From: Sinomonas atrocyanea
GTDB lineage: Bacteria; Actinomycetota; Actinomycetes; Actinomycetales; Micrococcaceae
Reading direction: 5' to 3'
Length of the DNA stretch: 64,000 nucleotides
NCBI RefSeq assembly: GCF_030812675.1
Contig: NZ_JAUSTE010000009.1
Coordinates: 1 to 64,000 of the forward strand
Shown: in pieces, positions 27,086 through 38,356 of the stretch
Layout: the number at the start of each line of letters is the position of its first letter
How positions within the stretch are numbered: position 1 is the stretch's first letter
Program-made: the position numbers and the translations under genes
Notes under the pieces: generated by a model
Databases searched by the model: none
What the model was told of the DNA's origin: nothing
Seen by the model: only the letters and a program-made list of their open reading frames with translations

Positions 27086-28329
27086 GCGTCCCCCTCCGTC
27101 CGGTGCTGCTCGTCCCCGTGCTCGTCCCAGTGCAGCTCGGTCTCCACGGTCCATCCTCCCCCGGCCCGCGGACCGGCACGGAGGGTGCCGCCGTACAGCG
27201 CCGCGCGCTCGCGCATCCCCGCGATGCCGCCGCCCGTCCCGAGGCGAGGCTGCGCGCCGTCGGCCGCCGCGCCGTCGTTCTCGACCCGGATCCGCACGGT
27301 GCTGCCCTCCCTCGCCAGCCCGACCTCGGCGCGGGAGACACCGCGCCCGTACCGGAGCGCATTGGTCAGGGACTCCTGGACGATCCGGTAGACGGCGAGC
27401 TGGAAGGCCGGGTCCTCGGGCGGCGCGGCCCCGGTGAGGGTGAGGACGGCGGGGAGGCCGGCGGTCCGGAAGCCCGCGACGAGCGACTGGAGGCTCTCGG
27501 TCCCGGGGGCGGGGGCGAGGCTCGGGCCCGCCGCGGGCTCGCGGAGCACCCCGAGGACGCGGCGCATGTCCGCCAGCGCGGTGCGTCCCGTGCGGGACAG
27601 CTCGCCGAGCACCTCCTGGGCCCGGTCCGGGTCCTTGGCGGCGATCTTCGCCGCGCCGTCGCTGAGGGCGACCATGACGGTGAGCGAGTGCGCCACGACG
27701 TCGTGCATCTCGCGGGCGATCCGGTTGCGCTCCTGGACGGAGGCCAGCTCGGCCCTGCGCATGGCCCAGGCGCGGATCTCGGCCTGGTGCTCGCGCGTGC
27801 CGCGGACCCAGGCACCGAGACCGGTTGCGAGGACGTCCATCAGCAGCACGGAGACCGCCGCCACCAGGCCCACATACCGGGCGTTCTCCGACACGGCGGG
27901 CCCGCGGGGGCTGTAGACGAACGCGTAGTACGCCGAGGCGGGGACCGAGGCCAGCACGGAGGCGCCGAAGGCGATGAGCGCCGGGGCAGAGGCGGCCACG
28001 GCGTAGAGGGCGAAGAAGATCGCTGCGCTCATGACCGAGCTGTTCGGGGACTGGTAGAGCAGGGCGGCGTCGATCGCGACGGTCACCACCAGCACGGCCC
28101 ACGGGGACCGGCGCCGGCCCAGCAGGGCCACCTGCTGGAGGGCCAGCAGGGCGAACTGCCACCGGTTCCCGTGGAGCGCGTACTCGGCGAAGAGCGGGGC
28201 CGCGAGGAATACGGCCGCGGCGACGACGATCCAGTCCATCGCCACCGGGCGGTCCGCCAGGTACGCGCGGACGCGGCCCCGCCGTGGCGGGACCGCGAGG
28301 GCGAGCGCCTGCGCGCCGGGAGAGTGCAC
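27082..28329 (-). CDS. Sensor histidine kinase, HisKA_3 type
   Basis: This 415-residue kinase has about five membrane helices in residues 30-180. A DHp region follows with the phospho-acceptor His209 in REMHDVVAHSLTVM. The ATPase domain has the N-box QESLTNALRYG and GGGIAGMRERAALYGG. It is paired with the NarL-type regulator by a four-base overlap. It shows no extracellular sensing domain, so it probably senses within the membrane, as in drug-sensing kinases linked to ABC exporters. Confidence 0.94.
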   Translation of the reverse strand: MHSPGAQALALAVPPRRGRVRAYLADRPVAMDWIVVAAAVFLAAPLFAEYALHGNRWQFALLALQQVALLGRRRSPWAVLVVTVAIDAALLYQSPNSSVMSAAIFFALYAVAASAPALIAFGASVLASVPASAYYAFVYSPRGPAVSENARYVGLVAAVSVLLMDVLATGLGAWVRGTREHQAEIRAWAMRRAELASVQERNRIAREMHDVVAHSLTVMVALSDGAAKIAAKDPDRAQEVLGELSRTGRTALADMRRVLGVLREPAAGPSLAPAPGTESLQSLVAGFRTAGLPAVLTLTGAAPPEDPAFQLAVYRIVQESLTNALRYGRGVSRAEVGLAREGSTVRIRVENDGAAADGAQPRLGTGGGIAGMRERAALYGGTLRAGPRAGGGWTVETELHWDEHGDEQHRTEGDA

Positions 28330-28336
28330 GGTCCTC

Positions 28337-30180
<1,844 letters not shown>

Positions 30181-30326
30181 GAGATTCCCCTTCGTGTTCG
30201 CATGGTTCCACGCTAGGGGTCCGCGCGGGCCGCCGCGACGGCCGTGGGGATGAACTCCGGCCCCCTGGCAGGGCCGGCCTCGTCCTCAAGGATGACTCCC
30301 GCCGGCGGTTCCTGCGCCTGCCTCCC

Positions 30327-31862
30327 TCAGTTGGCGGCCCGCGGCGAGTACACCGTGAGCGCGCCGCGCTCCACCCGCACGCTCGCACGCTGGACGCCGG
30401 AGATCACCTCGCCGTCCACCGCAAGGACCAGCGGCCGTCCGACAGCCGCGAGCTCGACCTCCTCGGCATCCCACTCGTGCAGGGCCGGGCTCCGCTCGGC
30501 GGTCCCCGTGACCAGGGCGGTGAGGAGCCGGAGACGGGCGAAGCGGGGCCGGGCGCTGGCCGCGCGGAGGTCGAGGATGCCGTCGTCCAGGATGGGGCGC
30601 TCGAGGGGGGCGATGTCGCGGGGCCAGTAGCGGCCGCGGCCGATGTAGAGCGTCCACACCTTGCGGCGGACGCCGTCGATCTCGAGCCGGGTGGGGGTCG
30701 AGGCGCCGAACGTGCGCAGGGCGGCCAGGGTCCCGGCCGCGCGCTTGGGCAGCCAGGGCAGGCGGCGGCGCAGGTGGTCCCGCCGGCGGACGAGGTTGGG
30801 GTAGACGCCCACGCTCGCCGTGTTGAGCATGACGGCGCGTACCTCCTCCGGCGCCTCGCTGCTCCCCCGCTCGGCCCGCACGCGGCCGAGGTCGCACACG
30901 AGCGCGGTCCCGGCGGCGACCGCGTCGGCGACGTCGGCTCCCTCGAGCGCGCCGAGGTCGCGGGCGAAGTGGTTGAAGGTCCCGCCCGGCAGCACCGCGA
31001 GGGGCAGGCCGAGGTCGGCGCACACGCCGGCCACGGCGCCCACCGTGCCGTCGCCGCCCCACACGCCGAGCGCGCGCACCCCGGAGGTGGAGGCGAGGGA
31101 CCGGGCCACGTCTTCGGCGTCGTCATCCTCGCCGAGCTCCTTGACCATCGCGGCCGGGAAGAGCTCCCGCACCCTGGCCCCGGAGTCGGTCCCCGCCGGC
31201 CCGCTGGCCGGATTGAGGACGACGGCGAGCCCCTCCCCCCGCTCGAGGGCGGGGGCGGGTGCGGGGGTCGTCCGCGCGGGCGGCGCGGTCTCGAGGCGCG
31301 CCCACCAGGTGCGCGTCACGAACGCGGCGCCGACCCCGCAGGCGGAGCCGAGGACGACGTCGCTGGGCCAGTGGGCGCCCGTGTGGACCCGCGAGTAGGC
31401 CACGCCGGCGGCCAGGGGCACGAGCGCCGCTCCGAGGGGCGGGCTCAGCAGACCCACCCCCGTGGCGAACGCGAAGGCGGAGGCCGAGTGGCCGCTGGGC
31501 AGGGACGAGCTCGTGGGCTGCGGGCTGAGGAAGCGGTGCACCGGGAGCGCCTCGGGGTGCGGCCGGGTGCGAGGGAGGAGGCGCTTGGCCACGAGGTTCA
31601 CGCTTGCGGAGGCGAGCGCCACGGCCATCAGCCCGTGCGCGGCGGCGCGCCGCGGCGGCCCCTTCTTCAGGGCCAGCGCCGCAGCGATGGCGATCCACAG
31701 CTTCGAGTGCGTGGCGGCCCGGGTGAGCCAGGAGAAGGCCGGGTCCCACGGGCCGCGCGGGAGCCGGGCCACCCGGTCGACGAGGGCGGTGTCCATGCGC
31801 TGGACGGCATGGAACGGAAGGCCGGGAGGCCGGAGGTCACGGAGCCGGCGGGGTCGCCTCAT
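30327..31862 (-). CDS. PAP2 phosphatase and diacylglycerol/lipid kinase fusion protein
   Basis: This 511-residue protein joins two enzyme domains. The N-terminal half is a membrane PAP2 phosphatase with KRLLPRTRP, SLPSGHSASAF and SRVHTGAHWPSD, the three catalytic motifs. The C-terminal half is a cytoplasmic lipid kinase (DAGK catalytic domain) with AVVLNPASGPAG, the nucleotide motif GVWGGDGTVGAV and LPGGTFNHFARD. The two domains oppose each other chemically on lipid head-groups, so the fusion may shuttle phosphate on prenyl or glyceryl lipids. ATG 31862 is used; ATG 31796 would also keep both domains. The MFS gene ends ten bases upstream. Confidence 0.88.
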   Translation of the reverse strand: MRRPRRLRDLRPPGLPFHAVQRMDTALVDRVARLPRGPWDPAFSWLTRAATHSKLWIAIAAALALKKGPPRRAAAHGLMAVALASASVNLVAKRLLPRTRPHPEALPVHRFLSPQPTSSSLPSGHSASAFAFATGVGLLSPPLGAALVPLAAGVAYSRVHTGAHWPSDVVLGSACGVGAAFVTRTWWARLETAPPARTTPAPAPALERGEGLAVVLNPASGPAGTDSGARVRELFPAAMVKELGEDDDAEDVARSLASTSGVRALGVWGGDGTVGAVAGVCADLGLPLAVLPGGTFNHFARDLGALEGADVADAVAAGTALVCDLGRVRAERGSSEAPEEVRAVMLNTASVGVYPNLVRRRDHLRRRLPWLPKRAAGTLAALRTFGASTPTRLEIDGVRRKVWTLYIGRGRYWPRDIAPLERPILDDGILDLRAASARPRFARLRLLTALVTGTAERSPALHEWDAEEVELAAVGRPLVLAVDGEVISGVQRASVRVERGALTVYSPRAAN

Positions 31863-31872
31863 GCGTGCCAGC

Positions 31873-33135
31873 CTACTGCGCCGCCCCATGCCCGGACCCC
31901 TCCTTCCGGGTGACGCCGGCGAGGGCGAGGGCCACGAGGATGGGCACGAGGATCGCGAGCAGTGCGTGCCGCAGCCCGAGGTGGTCCCCGAGGAATCCGA
32001 GGAACGGCGGCCCCGCGAGGAAGGCGATGTAGCCGATCGTGGACACCACCGACACCCGCGCGGCCGCCCGGCGGGGATCGTCCGCGGCGGCGGACATGCC
32101 CATCGGGAACGCGAGCGCCGCCCCGAGTCCCCAGAACACGGCCCCGACTGCGGACAGAAGGTAGGTACTTGCCAGGGCATATGCGCTCAGGCCGATCAGG
32201 GCCGAGACCATGCTGATGCGCAGGGCGGCGACGCGGCCGATCCTGTCGATGATGCGGCCGCCGAACCAGCGGGCCACGGTCATCGCCCCGACGAAGACCG
32301 CGAAGAGCGCGGCCCCGGCGGCCTCGCTGGCGTCCAGGCCGTCCACCACGCCCTTCGAGATCCAGTCGTTCCCAGCTCCCTCGGTGAGCGTGGCGCCCAG
32401 GACCACCACCCCGATGAGGACGGTGCGGGGATGGCGCCAGGCGTCGAGCACGGTGCCCTTCGGCGCCCGTGTCTCGGCCGCGGGGATCCGCTCCGCACCG
32501 CCGTCCCCCGGCGCGGCAGCCGCGGCTCCCTCATGGGGCGACCCGCCGGCGTCGTGCGCAAGGAAGTACCGCGGCACCACGGCGATGATCGCCGCGACGA
32601 CCACCACGATCGCGAACAGGTGCAGCGAGAGGTCGATCCGGGCGGCGCTCAGGGCTGCCCCGATGAGGGCGCCGAGGACGGCGCCACCGCTGAACGCGGC
32701 GTGGAACTGGGGCATCACGGTGCGGCCGAGCCGGTGCTCGACGTCCGCACCGCCGATGTTCTGGGCGACGTCCCAGAAGGCGATCCCGCTGCCGAAGAGG
32801 ACCATGCCCGCGGTGACGACCCACACCGAGTGCGCGAGCAGGCCGATGCCGAGGACCGCGCCGGCGGTGATGGCCAGGGAGCCGCCGAAGCGGACGGTGG
32901 CCTTGAGCCCGATCCGGTCGACGATCGTCCCGGTCAGCGGCAGCGACACGAGCGAGCCGAGGGCGCCGACGAGCAGGACGGCGCCCATCTCGCCGGTGCT
33001 CAGTCCCAGCGTCTCGGTCACGGACGGGATGCGCGCTGCCCAGGAGGCGAAGATGAACCCGTTGGTGCCGAAGATGACGAAGATGGCGATGGCGGCTGCC
33101 CGGACGGTGCCGGCTGAGTCGGTGCGGGTACTCAT
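31873..33135 (-). CDS. MFS transporter
   Basis: This 420-residue, 12-helix carrier begins IFVIFGTNGFIFASWAARIP. It has the MFS loop feature TGTIVDRIGLKATVRFGG and its second-half counterpart GGRIIDRIGRVAALRIS. This subgroup (FucP/YbjJ-like, with NGF and WAARIP) is often annotated as sugar or drug transport, but the substrate is unknown. A Pro/Ala-rich cytoplasmic loop with about 35 residues lies between helices 6 and 7. ATG 33135 is chosen over an upstream ORF extension. It is followed closely by the PAP2-kinase gene. Confidence 0.85.
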   Translation of the reverse strand: MSTRTDSAGTVRAAAIAIFVIFGTNGFIFASWAARIPSVTETLGLSTGEMGAVLLVGALGSLVSLPLTGTIVDRIGLKATVRFGGSLAITAGAVLGIGLLAHSVWVVTAGMVLFGSGIAFWDVAQNIGGADVEHRLGRTVMPQFHAAFSGGAVLGALIGAALSAARIDLSLHLFAIVVVVAAIIAVVPRYFLAHDAGGSPHEGAAAAAPGDGGAERIPAAETRAPKGTVLDAWRHPRTVLIGVVVLGATLTEGAGNDWISKGVVDGLDASEAAGAALFAVFVGAMTVARWFGGRIIDRIGRVAALRISMVSALIGLSAYALASTYLLSAVGAVFWGLGAALAFPMGMSAAADDPRRAAARVSVVSTIGYIAFLAGPPFLGFLGDHLGLRHALLAILVPILVALALAGVTRKEGSGHGAAQ

Positions 33136-33242
33136 GGGGCGCCCACCGGCGTCCCCCAATCCGTCGATCGCATGGCCCTACTCAATCACCCCGGGGCGGC
33201 GGGCCGCGCGCGCCGCGTCGGAGCGGCCGGGAATCCGATGCT

Positions 33243-33809
33243 CTACGGGGTGGCCGAGGGCGAGGCTGTCCCGGTGCCGGAGGCGGCACCAGCCGTGACC
33301 ATGCTGCCGTCGGGTGCGACGAGGTACCAGACGCCCGCCACTCCCTGGCCGCTGGCCTGGCCGGCCGCGGTGTCCTTGGCGTAGTAGTAGATCGGCAGCC
33401 CGTTGAGGGTGATCTGCTTGCCGCCGTCCGCGGCAGGGATGCTGCCGACCTGCGCCGTGATGCCCTCCGCTGTCGGCTGCTGGGCGCTGGTCACCGCCGG
33501 CCACAGGGTCGCGCAGCCGCCGAGGCAGACGCTCTTCGACTCGCCGCGCTTGTCCTCGGTGTAGAAGTACACCGGCAGGCCGTCCGCGTCGACGACCACC
33601 CTCCGCCCGTCCACCGTCGCCGTCTTCAGGCCCGTGGTCGCCTTCCCGGATGCCTCAGGGCGTTCGGCTCCCGCGGCGTAGCCGCTCGGGGACGCCATCG
33701 GAGCGGTCGACTGCCCCGCTGCGGGGCCGGCGCCTCCGCAGGCGGAACAGAGGGCGCCGCAGGTGACGACGGCCGAGGCGAAGATCAGGATCCGTGACCT
33801 GTGCTGCAT
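33243..33809 (-). CDS. Secreted lipoprotein with two COG4315-type repeats
   Basis: This 188-residue lipoprotein has its lipid-modified cysteine most likely at Cys24 (SAC|GGAG), although the -3 position is Cys21 and not the usual Leu. Two copies of the Yx(FWY)xxD-type repeat follow: VYFYTEDKRGESKSVCLGGCATLWP and IYYYAKDT ending GVAGVWYLVAPDG. This repeated domain is typical of secreted actinobacterial lipoproteins of unknown, possibly metal- or redox-related, function. Cys residues in the CLGGC motif are conserved in the family. ATG 33809 is the start. It is divergent from the small DUF3072 gene. Confidence 0.85.
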   Translation of the reverse strand: MQHRSRILIFASAVVTCGALCSACGGAGPAAGQSTAPMASPSGYAAGAERPEASGKATTGLKTATVDGRRVVVDADGLPVYFYTEDKRGESKSVCLGGCATLWPAVTSAQQPTAEGITAQVGSIPAADGGKQITLNGLPIYYYAKDTAAGQASGQGVAGVWYLVAPDGSMVTAGAASGTGTASPSATP

Positions 33810-33914
33810 GGCGTGGCCTTCCGACGAATGCGTGTGCTCACTGGCCTCCTACCCCGTTCCCGTCCCTTGACCCGGCCTGTTTGGCCCGGGCCCGCCGCGG
33901 GCACAGGAATGCGT

Positions 33915-34163
33915 ATGAGCGACGACACCGCGACCCTCGGCAGCCCCGACCCCGAGCCCCAGGGAGGGCTGGACCGTGACCCGGGCGACTGGGTGACCGG
34001 AGACGAGCCGATGACGGCCGCCCAGCGCAGCTACCTCGACACGCTCGCGAGGGAGGCCGGGGAGGAGCTCCCCGCCGACATCACCAAGGCGGAGGCCTCG
34101 CGGCACATCGACAGGCTCCAGGGCAAGAGCGGACGGCTCTCGGAGGACCCCGGCCAGCAGTAG
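33915..34163 (+). CDS. DUF3072 small protein
   Basis: This 82-residue acidic soluble protein has the DUF3072 hallmark DWVTGDEPMTAAQRSYLDTL and the following KAEASRHIDRLQ. It is found in actinobacteria and proteobacteria without a known role and is predicted to be helical. ATG 33915 is used. It is convergent with the GAF-ANTAR regulator gene. Confidence 0.88.
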   Translation: MSDDTATLGSPDPEPQGGLDRDPGDWVTGDEPMTAAQRSYLDTLAREAGEELPADITKAEASRHIDRLQGKSGRLSEDPGQQ

Positions 34164-34209
34164 TCCGCGGCCCTCCCGGAGGTGAGCGAGGTCCCACTCC
34201 GGGTGGGGT

Positions 34210-34950
34210 TCACGGGCACTCGAAGCCGCTGGTAGGCGTGCCCGGATCGTGGGCGCCCACGATCTCGAGCGCGACGTCCCTGAGCTTGCGGTTCCGGTGG
34301 TTGGACGCCTGGACCAGGATCTCCATCGCCTCCCGCTGCGTGCAGTGGGACTGGCCCATGATGATGCCGAGGGCGAGGTTGATCGCCGTGCGCGAATCGA
34401 GCGCCGCCATGAGGTCGCCCGCGAGCTCGTTTCCCGCGGCGAGGCGCAGCGCGATCCTGAGCGCGCCGGCGGCCTCGGCGGCCACGGCGGAGAGTTCCTC
34501 CCGGTCCGGTGCCGTGAAGGCGTTGCGCCTGACGCCATAGCAGTTCAGCGCCGCGCTCGCCTCGCTCTGCAGCGGGATCGGCGCGGCCATGAGCGACCGC
34601 GGGCCGTAGTCCCTGATATGCGAGACGAAGCCGGCCCATCGTTGCTCGGACCACAGGTCCCCGGAGCTGACTGCCGAGCCGGTCCGAGCCGCCTCGAGGC
34701 AGGGTCCCTCGTCCGCCGCGTACTGGAGTTCATCCCACCGCGAGGCCTCCGGGTCGCTTGAGGCGATCGTGGTGCCTCGGCGGCGCCGCTGCAGGGTCAC
34801 GCTGCAGTAGTCGGCCCCACGGGGGGCGAGCCGTTCCGCGGCAGCGCCGGCCAGCTGCCCCAGGAAGGCCTCCAGGTCCTCGCTCGCGAGCAGGGCTTCC
34901 TGCAGCTGGAGCGCGGTCACCGTCCGTGTCTCGATGTTCTCGCTCGTCAC
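34210..34950 (-). CDS. GAF-ANTAR antitermination regulator
   Basis: This 246-residue protein has an N-terminal GAF sensor domain (about residues 15-165) and a C-terminal ANTAR RNA-binding domain (about 180-240), recognised from LDSRTAINLALGIIMGQSHCTQREAMEIL. ANTAR proteins bind two-hairpin RNA motifs in leaders and prevent termination. The GAF ligand is unknown. The start is GTG 34950 with AGGGAGG upstream. No two-hairpin ANTAR target was identified in the window. Confidence 0.92.
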   Translation of the reverse strand: MTSENIETRTVTALQLQEALLASEDLEAFLGQLAGAAAERLAPRGADYCSVTLQRRRRGTTIASSDPEASRWDELQYAADEGPCLEAARTGSAVSSGDLWSEQRWAGFVSHIRDYGPRSLMAAPIPLQSEASAALNCYGVRRNAFTAPDREELSAVAAEAAGALRIALRLAAGNELAGDLMAALDSRTAINLALGIIMGQSHCTQREAMEILVQASNHRNRKLRDVALEIVGAHDPGTPTSGFECP

Positions 34951-35067
34951 CTTGCCGCCTCCCTCGGCGCCCGTCGGGTGGAAACTCCCCTTCCGTTTCC
35001 TCCATCATCCGACTGGTTCTCCCCGAACGCAACGATTGCGAGCACGCACGGATTGAGCGGTTCCCGG

Positions 35068-35811
35068 TCAGTGGCGGGACACCTCGAGGGCGCGGGCGAC
35101 GGCGGCCCCGGCGCCCTGAGTCCACGGCTCACCGTGGCCGGGCAGGAGGATCGAGGCCTCCGTCGAGGCCAGGGCGTCCAGGGAGGCCAGGGCGGCCCCG
35201 CTGTCCGCGGTCGCCGCCTGGGCCACGATCTGCGGGCCGCGGCCACCCGTGTAGGGGTCGAGGGTCACGAGGGCGTCGCCGGTGATCACTGCGCCGCGCT
35301 CGGGGAACCACAGGGCGACCGAACCGGCGGTGTGGCCGGGTACCGGCAGGAGGGTGGGGGCGCCCGGCAGCGACCGCAGGGCGTCCTGATCGAGGGGGCG
35401 CACCTCGCGGATGCCCGGCACGGCGAACGCGCCGGCGGCCGCCATCCGCCCGAGGGCTGCGAGGGACTTGGGGTACCGGACCGGATAGAGCAGCGCGCTC
35501 CGCTCGTGCCGGTAGCGGTAGGGATGGGCAGCGATGTAGTGGTCGGCGGAATGCGCGTACACCGGGATCCCCAGCCTCGCCCTGAGACGGGTGGCCGACC
35601 CGATGTGGTCGAAGTGTCCGTGGGTCAGGACGAGCGCCCTGATGTCCTCCGGTCCTCTGCCGAGTGTCCGGACGGCCCGCGCGAGCAAGCGCTCGCTCGA
35701 GGGGAATCCGGCGTCCACCAGCATCAGGCTCCCGCCGTCCTCGACCACGTACAGGTTGGTGGCGGCGTGCTCGAGCCGGTGGATCCCGGGGGCCGCGTTC
35801 TTGGTGAACAT
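35068..35811 (-). CDS. MBL-fold metallo-hydrolase
   Basis: This 247-residue metallo-beta-lactamase-fold hydrolase carries the metal motif LTHGHFDHIGSA (HxHxDH), a later His in VPGHTAGSVALWF, and Asp in VITGDALV. The final His is in LLPGHGEPW. It looks like the glyoxalase II/quinone-type group of general hydrolases with unknown substrate. The upstream Shine-Dalgarno is weak. It lies 40 bases downstream of the class B PBP stop, possibly in the same transcript. Confidence 0.9.
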   Translation of the reverse strand: MFTKNAAPGIHRLEHAATNLYVVEDGGSLMLVDAGFPSSERLLARAVRTLGRGPEDIRALVLTHGHFDHIGSATRLRARLGIPVYAHSADHYIAAHPYRYRHERSALLYPVRYPKSLAALGRMAAAGAFAVPGIREVRPLDQDALRSLPGAPTLLPVPGHTAGSVALWFPERGAVITGDALVTLDPYTGGRGPQIVAQAATADSGAALASLDALASTEASILLPGHGEPWTQGAGAAVARALEVSRH

Positions 35812-35851
35812 TGCGACCGGTTACCCCGCCGGGCCGGGTCGAAACGGCGGC

Positions 35852-37885
35852 TCAGCCCGCCTTGACGAGGAAGTTCTTCAGCAGCGGCCCGGACACGGTC
35901 GCACCGAGGCCTCCTTCCTCGACGAACACCGCGACCGCGAGGTCGCCGTGGGTTCCGATGATCCAGGCGTGGGTCTTGGGCGGGCTGTCGGAGCCGAACT
36001 CCGCCGTGCCGGTCTTCGCCCCTACGGGGGCGCCGGGGACATCCGCGAGGAAGCCCGCGTGCCCGCTCGTGACCACGGCCCGCATCATGTCCTTCAGCAC
36101 CGCCGCCTCGGCCGCCGTGAGCGGTGGGCCTGGCTGGGAGGCGGGGCTCGCCGTCGTCCCCGCGGGCGACGGCGCGGGGCTGGCCGAGCCGCTCCCGGTA
36201 GCCGGGGCGGCACCCGCGGCGGTGGCGGACGCGACCGCGGACGGCGACCCGCCCGGCGTCGTGCCTGTCTGCGGGTTCAGCACGAGCTGCGCCGAGACGG
36301 GCGAGCCCTTCGCGACCGACGCGGCCATGATCGCGGCCGTGAGCGGGGAGAACAGCACCCTGCCCTGGCCGATCATCGAGGCGGCGTGCTCGGTGGAGCC
36401 GGCGTCGCCGGGGACGGATCCGAGGAAGGCCGGCGCCCCGAGCCTGGGGGCGTCGACGGCCACCCCGAGAGAGGTCGCGGCGGACTCGAGCTGAGCCTGC
36501 GAGACCTTGTCGCGCTGGGAGATGAAGGCGGTGTTGCACGAGTGTGCGTAGGCGTCGCGCAGGGTGATCTCGCCGAGCGAGGAGGCCGGGTAGCCGGTCG
36601 CGTTCTGGAAGGTCTTGCCGTCCACGGTGAGCGTGGGGGTGCACTGCACCTTCAGGTCGGCGGTGGCGCCCTGGCGGATGAGTGCGAGGGAGTCGATGGT
36701 CTTGAAGATCGACCCGGGTGCGTACTGGCCGAGCATCGCGGTGTTGTAGCCGTTGCTGCCGGGCCCGGAGGCGGCGGCGAGGACCGCGCCGTCGGAGGGG
36801 CGCAGCGCCACGATCGCCGAGGCCGGCCCGATGCCGGCGAGCTCGTCCTCCGCGAGCTGCTGGAGTCGGGGGTCGAGGGTGGTCTTCAGGGGCGTCCCCG
36901 GCACCGGCTGCTTCGTGAAGAGCGTGCGCCGCACCCCCGGCTCGGCCTTGAGCTTCTCCGCCGTGAGGTCGCCGGGCTGTGCGTAGACCGTGACGCCGTC
37001 CTGGCCGCGGAGCTGGGCGTCGTACTGGGCCTGCAGCCCGCTGGCTCCGGTCGTCTCGCCGGGCTGGATCGCCCCGCCCGAGTCCTTCACCTGCTCGGCC
37101 GTGGCCTGCCCGACGACGCCGAGGACTGGCCGGGCGAAGGTGCGGGTCGGTGCCAGCGGCATGCTGTCCTTGACGGTGATGGCGCCGGGGACGGCCGCGA
37201 TCTGGCTGTCGGTGGGTGTGCGCCCGGGCTCGTCGCGGAGCGTGATGGCCTCCACGAAGGCCTTCTCGCCGGCGGCCTTGACCTGCTTCGTGAACTCGCC
37301 GGGGTCGATCTTGACCAGGGCGGCGAGCTTCGTGGCGGAATCGGCCTGCCGGTCGGCGGCGAGCTGGGACTTGTCGATGCCCACGCGGAGCACGGGCCGC
37401 TCGGTCACGAGCTTCGCCTCTCCGGCCCCGAGGATGTCTGCGCGGGCCGGTGCGGCGGTGTCGACCGCGAGGACCTCCGCCTCGGCGAGCTGGGGGGCGA
37501 GGAGGTCGGGTTTCCACTGGGTCAGCCAGCGGTCGCCGTCCCGGGCGAGCTGCGCCGTCGTCTGGTACGTCCAGTCCTGCCCGGCGAGCTTCCAGTCGTA
37601 GGCGAGGACGACGTCGGCCTTGTCGCCGTCCACTTTCGGCTCACCGGCCGTGACGGCGGGCTTCACGTCGCCGAGGCCCTTGAAGGCGGCGGCGAGCTGC
37701 TGCTGGGCAGCCGCCGGGTCCTTGCCCTTCAGGGGCACGCCGCCGACATCGCGGGCGGCAAGCGCCGAGGCGAGCTGTCCGGCGGCCTGCTTGGCCGCCG
37801 TCTGGCGACCGTCGTCGCACGAGGTGAGCGCCGCGCCCATCAGGGCGGCGGCGAGGACGAGCAAGACCACACGGAAGTTCCCCAC
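35852..37885 (-). CDS. Class B penicillin-binding protein (lipoprotein, NTF2-like N-domain)
   Basis: This 677-residue D,D-transpeptidase cross-links peptidoglycan. A lipoprotein signal (ALTSC with Cys23) precedes an NTF2-like N-terminal domain of the MecA type, a dimerisation domain, and the penicillin-binding domain. Active-site motifs are Ser392-x-x-Lys395 (GSIFKT), Ser449-Cys-Asn451 and Lys624-Thr-Gly. A Ser/Ala/Pro/Gly-rich insertion (about residues 545-585) separates the last two. Low-affinity PBPs of this kind give moderate beta-lactam tolerance, but that is inference. The start is GTG 37885. Confidence 0.92.
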   Translation of the reverse strand: MGNFRVVLLVLAAALMGAALTSCDDGRQTAAKQAAGQLASALAARDVGGVPLKGKDPAAAQQQLAAAFKGLGDVKPAVTAGEPKVDGDKADVVLAYDWKLAGQDWTYQTTAQLARDGDRWLTQWKPDLLAPQLAEAEVLAVDTAAPARADILGAGEAKLVTERPVLRVGIDKSQLAADRQADSATKLAALVKIDPGEFTKQVKAAGEKAFVEAITLRDEPGRTPTDSQIAAVPGAITVKDSMPLAPTRTFARPVLGVVGQATAEQVKDSGGAIQPGETTGASGLQAQYDAQLRGQDGVTVYAQPGDLTAEKLKAEPGVRRTLFTKQPVPGTPLKTTLDPRLQQLAEDELAGIGPASAIVALRPSDGAVLAAASGPGSNGYNTAMLGQYAPGSIFKTIDSLALIRQGATADLKVQCTPTLTVDGKTFQNATGYPASSLGEITLRDAYAHSCNTAFISQRDKVSQAQLESAATSLGVAVDAPRLGAPAFLGSVPGDAGSTEHAASMIGQGRVLFSPLTAAIMAASVAKGSPVSAQLVLNPQTGTTPGGSPSAVASATAAGAAPATGSGSASPAPSPAGTTASPASQPGPPLTAAEAAVLKDMMRAVVTSGHAGFLADVPGAPVGAKTGTAEFGSDSPPKTHAWIIGTHGDLAVAVFVEEGGLGATVSGPLLKNFLVKAG

Positions 37886-37961
37886 GCCGACAGCTTAAGC
37901 GGTGGCTCCGACAGGACTGGGACCGCCCGGGCGACGCCGTGGATCCGGCGGGGGCGGCGGG

Positions 37962-38159
37962 TCAGCGCCTGCCGTTGCGGGCCTCGTCCGCCCGCAGCGA
38001 CCAGGCAGCCAGGAGGGCCAGGGAGAGCGGGTAGGCGAGGGTTCCGACGATGCCCCCGGCGCAGACGAGGACGAGGATCACCGCCAGTGCCGCGGCGGCC
38101 GCGACCCGTATCCGGACGCGTCGGGAAACCGGGGTCTTCTGGTGAGAGCTGACAGCCAT
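37962..38159 (-). CDS. Small membrane protein
   Basis: This 65-residue protein has a polar, Arg-rich N-terminus and one or two hydrophobic helices (about residues 18-52: AAAAALAVILVLVCAGG and LAYPLSLALLAAWSL), then a charged end. The Shine-Dalgarno GGAGGCGAGGG precedes ATG 38159, which supports it being real. The function is unknown. It lies downstream of a gap of about 200 bases that holds no gene I can support. Confidence 0.6.
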   Translation of the reverse strand: MAVSSHQKTPVSRRVRIRVAAAAALAVILVLVCAGGIVGTLAYPLSLALLAAWSLRADEARNGRR

Positions 38160-38356
38160 CGCCCTCGCCTCCTGGTCATGCTGGAAGGCACGTTCTGGCG
38201 AGGGCTGCCGAGCCCAAGGTGAAGCCTGTTCCCCCGCGACCTGCTTGTCCACGATGCCCCAGCCCCCTGGAATCAGGGTCGTCCCGCGGCGGGGATCCGG
38301 GCCAGAGTCCAACGGCCCGGGCGCCCAGCACCGGGGAGGTCGGGGTGCCCGCGGGC

